Origin: JAUVXJ01 sp034430275
Lineage (GTDB): Bacteria; Chloroflexota; Anaerolineae; UBA7937; B3-Chlor
Assembly (NCBI GenBank): GCA_034430275.1
Contig: DAOUEW010000253.1
Span: 1 to 12,523, forward strand
Length of the DNA stretch: 12,523 nt
Direction: 5' to 3'
Below the pieces are notes generated by a model, which saw nothing but the letters and a program-made list of their open reading frames with translations, did no database searches and was not told where the DNA came from. Position numbers and translations under genes: made by a program. Shown here one piece after another: positions 7,341 to 12,523 of this stretch; position 1 is the first letter of the stretch; each line of letters opens with the position of its first letter.

Positions 7341-7569
7341 CAGAAATGCGATCTGTCGCCTGAGCTGCTCTGATCTTGGCTTATAGGCGTGTCCTGGATG
7401 GTTCGAGTGGCAGTCGCAGGATCGAGAGTTCGTTCACATGGGCAGAGGGGCGTTTGGCACATCGGCCTGGTGCCCCGCAATCCAGTGATAGCGGCGGCAT
7501 CCCTCGGCCGAGCACAGCCGGCCAAGTCAATGTCGAGCGAAGCGCATCAGGCCCAAGCCGCTTCCTGAG

Positions 7570-7839
7570 CTGTACCCGAGAGGGGAGATTCCCGTGGCTT
7601 CCGTTTGTCCGATGTCAATCGTCACCAATCCGGACTCTACGATGGCCGTGCACTCACAAACGGCTGCATAGACACTTGTTGTCGATGCCCCGGTGGGAGA
7701 TCGGGTGGCCGTGATCGGACGCAAGACACATCGTGGTCATTACGTGCTGGAGGGCGTCGAGGTGTTGGGGCCGCGTCGTTTCGGCTTTGACCTTGACTAC
7801 GTACGCATTGAAGAGAGGGTCAAGGAATCTGGTATTTGA
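7570..7839 (+). pseudogene. C-terminal remnant of a DUF917 family gene
   Basis: In the frame ending at TGA 7837-7839 the sequence reads as the last third of a DUF917 protein. The final 45 residues align without gaps to the end of the intact DUF917 gene at 9083-10234; by hand count 26 of 45 are identical, including RRFGFDLDY against RHFGFDLDY and the run VGD followed by VAV. The gapless alignment continues upstream across VTNPDS (VTSPDS in the intact copy). It then crosses an in-frame TAG at 7669-7671, and similarity fades to single matches by about 7570. No N-terminal Gly-rich motif or central DGDYAG motif is found further upstream. The gene is therefore truncated and carries a nonsense codon. 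The M29-like gene follows 36 bases later. It is most likely the relic of a third tandem paralog; readthrough is unlikely because the protein would lack most of its domain. Confidence 0.8.
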
Positions 7840-7875
7840 GAGCTGTACACATAGGTACGGGCACGGAGGGTAGAT

Positions 7876-8970
7876 ATGGCCAACGACCTCGATCTGGAGC
7901 AACTCTTGATCGACGTATTCGCGCCCCAATCTGGGGAGCAGGTCTTGGTGATGACAGACTTACCGCACGGAGAGTTGGCCGATAGCGAGGAGTGGGCAGA
8001 GCGGCGTGAGATGGCCTTCGAATGGCACGAGGCCTTCCGTGCTCTTGGCAAAAAGATAGGGTTCTCAGTGTTTCCTCTCTTGAGCTATCCGGCCAGTGGA
8101 GCTCACAATGGTCCGCTGCCTAAGAATGGCGAGATGGATGGCGAGGCGGTGCAGTTGGAGCAGGTCCTGGCCGATACCAATATCGTTGTCGCTATGACAC
8201 AGTATTCACCGACGGCGCCTCTGATCCAGATCTGTGAGAAGGTACCTACTCTTCGCGGTGCGAGCATGCCGGGCGTTACGCGAGGCATGGAGCGAACGGC
8301 TCTGGCGGCCGATTACTCCAAGGTGGCAGAGAGGTGCGCCATTCTGGCTGCGAAGCTCGACCCGGCGGTGGGTGCCCGCGTGGAGTTCTCGACGGGCCAT
8401 CGGCTGTTCTTCGATCTGCGAGATCGGGAGCCTGACGCCGATGATGGGCAGGCTCACCCTGGCCGGGAGGGCATACGCATCATCAATCTGCCCAGCGGGG
8501 AGACCTGCATCGTCCCGTACGAGGGGGAAGTGGAAGGTCGGCCCAGCCGGACCGAAGGCAGCATCCCTGCTATGTACGATGACGAGTTGGTCGTGTTCGA
8601 CGTGCGCGAGAACCGCATCGTAGATGTGATGGGAGAAGGACCAGAGGCTGCTAGCATGAGGGACTACTTGGCAGTAGATGACACGCGCCGCAACATCGCC
8701 GAGCTGGGGCTGGGCTGCAACGACAAAGCGGTCATCTGCGGCAACGTCCTGGAGGACGAGAAGGTGATGGGGATGCACTGGGCCTACGGGCGCAGCGACC
8801 ATCTGGGAGGCACGGTAGGCGTGGACAGTTTCAGCGATCCAAGCCACGTGGTGCATCAGGATACCGTGTATGCGAAGGGAGGCCCCATCGAGATCTCCAG
8901 CTTGGTCCTGGAGTACGAAGATGGAACGACCCAAGAGATAATCAGAGATAGCGCCTACACGGTATTCTAA
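7876..8970 (+). CDS. M29 aminopeptidase-like metalloprotein
   Basis: A 364-residue cytoplasmic protein preceded by GGAGGG five bases before the ATG. Its C-terminal half resembles the M29 (aminopeptidase T/AmpS) superfamily. NLPSGET with E209 followed by P-Y-E-G-E-V-E-G recalls the NLPSGEV...EG segment holding a metal-binding Glu. ELGLG, then GNVLEDEKVMG, then H301 with Y304 and GRSDHLGG, and finally the H-x-D pair H327/D329 in HVVHQD, recall the His and Asp ligands of that family. The same fold includes NicX, the Fe(II) 2,5-dihydroxypyridine dioxygenase, so the reaction could be peptide or amide hydrolysis or ring cleavage. The N-terminal half is poorly conserved and contributes no clear motif. 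It is followed 112 bases later by two DUF917 genes and then a hydantoin-type racemase, which favours a small cyclic or amide compound over peptides. Superfamily membership is fairly firm; the substrate is unknown. Confidence 0.72.
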   Translation: MANDLDLEQLLIDVFAPQSGEQVLVMTDLPHGELADSEEWAERREMAFEWHEAFRALGKKIGFSVFPLLSYPASGAHNGPLPKNGEMDGEAVQLEQVLADTNIVVAMTQYSPTAPLIQICEKVPTLRGASMPGVTRGMERTALAADYSKVAERCAILAAKLDPAVGARVEFSTGHRLFFDLRDREPDADDGQAHPGREGIRIINLPSGETCIVPYEGEVEGRPSRTEGSIPAMYDDELVVFDVRENRIVDVMGEGPEAASMRDYLAVDDTRRNIAELGLGCNDKAVICGNVLEDEKVMGMHWAYGRSDHLGGTVGVDSFSDPSHVVHQDTVYAKGGPIEISSLVLEYEDGTTQEIIRDSAYTVF

Positions 8971-9082
8971 GGGCCGAGATGGAAGGAGTGGCGCTTGCAA
9001 GCCGTGGCGTCCGGCGTAAGCCAGCACGATGCGTTCGTCCGACGATTTGTCGAGAATGGCAGACATAGCTTGAGGGGGTTGA

Positions 9083-10234
9083 ATGAGCGACACAGTCTTA
9101 ACCAATCAGCAGGCATGCGAGGATTTCGTACGTGGTCTGTGCTTCCAGGCTACCGGTGGCGGTGGAGATCCGAGGCTTGGGCTGAAGATACTTCTGGAGC
9201 GCTTGGAGGCGGGTGAGCCCGTCGGCTGGGTGGACCAAGCCACGCTCTCGGATGATGCGTGGACGGTCATGACCTGTGGCATCGGAGGAAGACTCGATCA
9301 GGGTGGGTCCCCGGAGGAGTTGATCGCGTTGGGATGCTTGGAAGACAAGTACGGTGAGCTGGAGGCAACTGTGGCCGCCGTGCGGGCTGTGCAGGAGTCT
9401 GAGGGTGTGAACGTGGGCGCCATCATCGCGGGAGAGACCGGGGCCTTCGCTGTGAGCGTGGCCATCGCAGTGGGCCTGGAGCTCGGGGTTCCTGTGGTGG
9501 ACGGCGACTACGCTGGGGGGCGCGCGGTTCCCGAGGTAGACCAGGGGATACCGGAGTTCCGTGGAGTGCCGTTCTGCCCGATGGCCTTGGTGACGCGATG
9601 GGGTGACGTGATAATTGTCAAAGAGACGGTCAGCCTGGCTATGGCCGACCGTATCAGCCGCATGATGACCCTTGCCTCCTACGGCGCAGTAGGAGCGTGT
9701 TGGGACCTTCTGCCGATGAAGCAGGCCAAGGGATTGTTGGCCACGGGCACGCTGAGCAAGGCCCTTCGCCTGGGAGCGGTGATTCGAGAGGCTCGCGAGA
9801 AGGGTGCTGATCCGGTGGCGGAAGCCGTGAGAGCGGTCGAGGGCTGGCTGCTCTTCGAAGGCGAGATCACCGCCACGGAGGTAGCGGACGAGCAGTCGTA
9901 TGCTTTCGGCATCGGCACACACGAACTGCGAGGCCTGGGAAGCTTCGCGGGTCGCCGCTTCAGGATCTGGTACAAGAACGAGTACCACGTGAGTTGGCTG
10001 GACGACAAGCCTTTCGTCACCAGTCCCGACTCGATGGTCATGGTGGACTTGAAGACGGGCGAACCCGCCCTCAGCTTCGACTTCTCTGTGGGCGACCAGG
10101 TCGCGGTCGTGGGACGCAGAGCCTGGGAAGGGTTTCGTACGCCAGAGGGGCTTGAGGTGTTCGGCCCACGACACTTCGGCTTTGATCTCGACTACGTCCC
10201 CATCGAGAATAAGGTCAGGGAGTTCGGCCTTTGA
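9083..10234 (+). CDS. DUF917 / S-methyl-thiohydantoin desulfurase-like protein, copy A
   Basis: A 383-residue protein with GAGGGGG four bases before ATG 9083. DUF917 proteins (renamed S-Me-THD in Pfam, as I recall) are typically encoded beside hydantoinase/oxoprolinase-type genes and are linked to S-methyl-thiohydantoin breakdown. Visible: the N-terminal Gly-rich motif GGGGDP at 25-30; VVDGDYAGGRAVPE at 138-151, with one extra Gly relative to the usual DYAGRA; the helical stretch GTLSKALRLG; and the C-terminal domain ending in RHFGFDLDYVPIE. Oddity: the segment at 118-123 reads ETGAFA, where copy B has ELGGGNS. The canonical Gly-Gly-x-Asn is missing, so its active site may be altered. It lies 112 bases after the M29-like gene and 195 bases before copy B. 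The family call is firm, the reaction is inferred, and a structural or regulatory partner role for copy B is possible. Confidence 0.85.
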   Translation: MSDTVLTNQQACEDFVRGLCFQATGGGGDPRLGLKILLERLEAGEPVGWVDQATLSDDAWTVMTCGIGGRLDQGGSPEELIALGCLEDKYGELEATVAAVRAVQESEGVNVGAIIAGETGAFAVSVAIAVGLELGVPVVDGDYAGGRAVPEVDQGIPEFRGVPFCPMALVTRWGDVIIVKETVSLAMADRISRMMTLASYGAVGACWDLLPMKQAKGLLATGTLSKALRLGAVIREAREKGADPVAEAVRAVEGWLLFEGEITATEVADEQSYAFGIGTHELRGLGSFAGRRFRIWYKNEYHVSWLDDKPFVTSPDSMVMVDLKTGEPALSFDFSVGDQVAVVGRRAWEGFRTPEGLEVFGPRHFGFDLDYVPIENKVREFGL

Positions 10235-10417
10235 GGCGTCTGGCGCAGCCAGTTGCACCGTCGAAGCGCGGATGTGGTGCGGTGATCTGTCTGATAGGAG
10301 TGAGGTCGATGGTGCTGAACGGGGTGAGCATCGGTCAGCAGAGCGTTTTGATGAGGTAGTGGAGTGGTGCGGGCTGCTTCCGCTTTCTGAAGTGCCCAGA
10401 ACTCGATAGTGCAACCT

Positions 10418-10425
10418 GAGGAGGG
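10418..10425 (+). promoter_or_regulatory. Ribosome binding site of DUF917 copy B
   Basis: GAGGAGGG ends four bases before ATG 10430. An in-frame GTG at 10409 lies upstream of this site and would have to use another one, so ATG 10430 is chosen. With this start both paralogs carry the GGGGDP motif at the same residue numbers. Confidence 0.75.
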
Positions 10426-10429
10426 CGAA

Positions 10430-11566
10430 ATGGCAAGAGTGCAATTGAAGACGTGGCAGGACTGCGAGGACTTCATAAGAGGCTGTGTGTTCATGGGGAC
10501 AGGCGGCGGCGGTGACCCCGAAGAGGGTGAGAGAATGCTCAGATCGGCCTTGGAAGAAGGGCTGACCCCTGGATGGGTCGATGCGGACGACATACCGGAT
10601 GACGTTTGGACAGCGACGCCCTACGGGATGGGATCTATCGCCCCGGTCACACAGGAGACTATGGACAAGATCGAGCAGATGGGTCTAGAGGACAAGCTAG
10701 GCGACACCTCGATGGCAGAGGCCATCAAGGAGCTGGGCAACTACATGGGGCATCCTATTGGGTGTCTGGTGTGTTGTGAGTTGGGAGGAGGGAACTCAGC
10801 AGCACCACTGGCGACGGGAGCACGAATGGGAATCCCGGTGGTTGACGGAGACTACGCGGGCCGGGCGGTCCCGGAAGAGCTGCAAGCCACGACTTTCATT
10901 CATGGAAAGAACAGCTGGCCGGTGGCCAATGTTGACCGGTGGGGCAACGTCGCGGTCATCAAGTACACGGTGGATTCCTATATGTTGGAGCGACTGGGCA
11001 AGATGCTGGCAGTGGCCGCCTTCGGGAGCACCACTCAGGCCGGTACGCCGCTCCCCGCCTCGGAGATGAAAGAGGTACTCGTTCACGGTACCTTGACCAA
11101 GAGCCTGGCCCTCGGACGAGCGATCCGTGAGGCATGTGAGAAGGGCACTGATCCAATTGACGCCGCGGTGGAGGTCACTGGCGGCTGGCGTCTCTTCGAG
11201 GGTGTGGTCTCCGGCAAGGACTGGGAGGACCGAGATGGCTACATGTTCGGTACCAACCACGTCGAAGGCACTGGAGACTACGAAGGGCAAACGCTGGACG
11301 TATGGTTCAAGAATGAGAACCACGTCTCGTGGCTGAACGGAAAGCCGTGGGTTTGCAGCCCTGACCTTGTCATCCTGGCGCACAAGGAGAGCGGAGAAGG
11401 GATCACCAACACAGAGATCAAAGAAGGTGACGAGGTCGTGGCGGTAGGTGTGAAGGGGCTGGAAGTCTTCCGCACCGAGTTTGGCCTGGACCGAGCAGCC
11501 GGACCGCGTTACTTCGGCTTCGATATTGACTACGTGCCCATCGAAGAACTGATGAAGGGGAGGTAG
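10430..11566 (+). CDS. DUF917 / S-methyl-thiohydantoin desulfurase-like protein, copy B
   Basis: A 378-residue paralog of the preceding gene, aligned with it from CEDF at residues 12-15 to GFDIDYVPIEE at the end. It keeps all the family landmarks I can recognise: GTGGGGDP at 23-30, ELGGGNS at 117-123, VVDGDYAGRAVPE at 137-149, GTLTKSLALGRAIREA in the middle, and WFKNENHVSWLNGKPW leading into the C-terminal domain. This copy is therefore the better candidate for a catalytically competent enzyme. The family is associated with hydantoin-like compounds; the actual substrate here is unknown. The 195-base gap before it holds no promoter I can defend. A hydantoin-racemase-like gene follows after 149 bases. 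Tandem duplication followed by divergence explains the pair, and hetero-oligomer formation between the two is possible but untested. Confidence 0.88.
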   Translation: MARVQLKTWQDCEDFIRGCVFMGTGGGGDPEEGERMLRSALEEGLTPGWVDADDIPDDVWTATPYGMGSIAPVTQETMDKIEQMGLEDKLGDTSMAEAIKELGNYMGHPIGCLVCCELGGGNSAAPLATGARMGIPVVDGDYAGRAVPEELQATTFIHGKNSWPVANVDRWGNVAVIKYTVDSYMLERLGKMLAVAAFGSTTQAGTPLPASEMKEVLVHGTLTKSLALGRAIREACEKGTDPIDAAVEVTGGWRLFEGVVSGKDWEDRDGYMFGTNHVEGTGDYEGQTLDVWFKNENHVSWLNGKPWVCSPDLVILAHKESGEGITNTEIKEGDEVVAVGVKGLEVFRTEFGLDRAAGPRYFGFDIDYVPIEELMKGR

Positions 11567-11582
11567 CAGGGGCGCAACCCTG
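11567..11582 (+). other. Short hairpin directly after DUF917 copy B
   Basis: CAGGG, loop GCGCAA, CCCTG begins at the base after the stop codon. The five-pair stem has no T-run behind it, so termination is doubtful; it may only shape transcript stability between copy B and the racemase gene. The rest of the gap to 11715 shows no recognisable promoter. Confidence 0.25.
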
Positions 11583-11715
11583 GCCAGACGGATTGAGGAC
11601 GCAGCGTACTGCTGAGGACAGGACGAGCGCCTCGTACGATAGATAGACGCCTGCTTTGTTTGCCGGGGCCTGGCTGTCGTGACTGGTTACTTGGGGAGTT
11701 TGGGGGAAACCAGAT

Positions 11716-12441
11716 ATGAAGATACGAGTGATAGAACCAGTTGTCCGCAAGGAGGCTGATGCAACAGCGCTTGAGCAATTGTTGCCCGTGGCTAGCCCTG
11801 ACACGGAGCTGAGCGCTGTGTTCTTGGACAAGGGGCCAGCTTCTATAGAGTCTACGTATGAGTCAGCCCTGGCGGCTATTGGCGTGGTGGCCAAGATCGT
11901 GGAGGCAGAGCAGGAGGGCGTGGATGCGGTGGTCGCCAACTGCATGGATGATCCAGGGGTGGAAGCGGCCCGTGAAATGGTCTCCATTCCGGTCATCGGC
12001 CCCGCCGAGACCTCCATGCACGTAGCAGCCATGCTCGGGCACAGGTTCTCGGTGATCGGAGTTCTAGAGGCGGACGTCAGACCCTTCTACGATCACGCCA
12101 CCAAGGCTGGCGTTGCCAGCCGGCTGGCTTCGGTGCGGGCCATCAACATACCAGTTCTTGAACTAGATGATCGCGCCAGGACCGTGAAAGCCCTCGTGGA
12201 GCAATCCTCCAGGGCGGTGAGGGACGACGGGGCGCATATCATCATCTTTGGCTGCACGGGCATGGCGGGCATGGCCCAGGACGTGGAGGAGGGCTTGAGG
12301 CAGCAAGGTATCACTGACGTCCCGGTGATCGACCCGGCGATACTAGCCCTCAAGGCTGCGGAGGCCCTGGCGGACATGGGACTTTCGCACAGCAAGAGAA
12401 CCTATCCCACCCCGCCGAAGAAGGAGATCATTGGCTACTGA
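11716..12441 (+). CDS. hyuE: Asp/Glu/hydantoin racemase family protein
   Basis: A 241-residue protein, matching the usual length of hydantoin racemases (about 240). It begins at ATG 11716 behind GGGGGAA (11702-11708). The two catalytic cysteines of cofactor-independent racemases are both present: C76 in ANCMDDPG and C180 in FGCTGMAGM. They match in position the Cys76/Cys181 pair described for rhizobial hydantoin racemases. IGPAETSMHVAAMLG at about 95-110 is the typical substrate-loop and helix region. The enzyme would interconvert D and L forms of a 5-substituted hydantoin or a related acid by two-base proton transfer; maleate isomerases and aspartate racemases share the fold and remain possible. 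It lies last in the module, after the two DUF917 genes, and that company favours a hydantoin-type substrate. Confidence 0.85.
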   Translation: MKIRVIEPVVRKEADATALEQLLPVASPDTELSAVFLDKGPASIESTYESALAAIGVVAKIVEAEQEGVDAVVANCMDDPGVEAAREMVSIPVIGPAETSMHVAAMLGHRFSVIGVLEADVRPFYDHATKAGVASRLASVRAINIPVLELDDRARTVKALVEQSSRAVRDDGAHIIIFGCTGMAGMAQDVEEGLRQQGITDVPVIDPAILALKAAEALADMGLSHSKRTYPTPPKKEIIGY

Positions 12442-12481
12442 AGGCGCAAACGGCATCAATCCGTGGCGCGCGTAGAGGGCA

Positions 12482-12504
12482 GACAAGGGACTATAGTGCT
12501 TGTC
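12482..12504. repeat. Inverted repeat downstream of the racemase gene
   Basis: GACAAG (12482-12487) and CTTGTC (12499-12504) flank the palindrome ACTATAGT (12490-12497). It could end the transcript or be an operator for a gene beyond the window. No T-run is present and the window ends 19 bases later. Nothing else is recognisable in 12442-12523. Confidence 0.3.
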
Positions 12505-12523
12505 AGATCGGTGGCCGCACCGT

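Larger units (their letters stand above)
6567..7569. other. Gene-poor stretch between the two modules
   Basis: About 1 kb with no convincing coding sequence on either strand. Open frames here have protein-unlike compositions rich in Arg, Ser and Pro, and none has a good ribosome site plus family resemblance. It contains a spaced direct repeat (6912-6940), a long-loop inverted repeat (7048-7088), a promoter-like pair of hexamers (7171-7200), two short palindromes (7216-7223 and 7263-7270) and a hairpin (7316-7340). Together with the pseudogene that follows, it looks like a degraded junction. Confidence 0.6.

Noticed and set aside
7040..7525. A 161-codon minus-strand open frame in the gene-poor region.
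   Set aside because: Its composition (many Pro, Arg, Ser, Cys) and lack of a ribosome site or family resemblance point to chance.
9098..10444. A 448-codon open frame on the minus strand.
   Set aside because: It is a shadow of DUF917 copy A; the sense strand has a ribosome site and clear family motifs and the antisense product does not.
1..12523. CRISPR arrays, tRNA, rRNA, phage genes.
   Set aside because: I saw no regularly spaced repeats beyond the two-copy element at 6912-6940, no cloverleaf-like or rRNA-like sequence, and no phage or defence proteins.

Overview
The window comes from a GC-rich bacterium. Every gene I can support lies on the plus strand and has a purine-rich Shine-Dalgarno site. 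No signal peptide or membrane segment is visible, so all products look cytoplasmic. The gene content (cellobiose phosphorylase, GH1 beta-glucosidase, DUF917 proteins) and the strong G/C third-position bias would fit Chloroflexota or another GC-rich, saccharolytic lineage. That placement is a guess from style, because the window has no rRNA or other taxonomic marker.

Region 1 (1-6566) is a carbohydrate module. It opens with the last 51 codons of a DeoC-type aldolase. The aldolase stop codon overlaps the start of a GH94 cellobiose phosphorylase by one base. A GH1 beta-glucosidase and a second, clearly divergent GH94 phosphorylase follow. The second GH94 starts at TTG only 44 bases after the glucosidase stop. 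Together these enzymes would split imported beta-glucosidic disaccharides inside the cell, either by phosphorolysis to a sugar 1-phosphate plus free sugar or by hydrolysis. No transporter or regulator is in the window. The preferred disaccharide of the second GH94 cannot be read from the sequence.

Region 2 (6567-7875) is about 1.3 kb without an intact gene. It holds a plausible sigma70-type promoter, several palindromes and hairpins, a spaced direct repeat that may be the scar of an insertion-sequence end, and the decayed C-terminal third of a DUF917 gene with an in-frame TAG.

Region 3 (7876-12441) is a second catabolic module: an M29-aminopeptidase-like metalloprotein, two tandem DUF917 (S-methyl-thiohydantoin desulfurase family) paralogs, and an Asp/Glu/hydantoin racemase with both catalytic cysteines. 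Family knowledge points to turnover of a hydantoin-like or other cyclic amide compound, but no hydantoinase or carbamoylase lies inside the window and the substrate is unknown. This module is the best candidate for something not yet described. The first DUF917 copy has lost a Gly/Asn-rich motif that the second copy keeps, and a third copy is a dead remnant upstream. This suggests a paralog array in which roles have been divided or lost.
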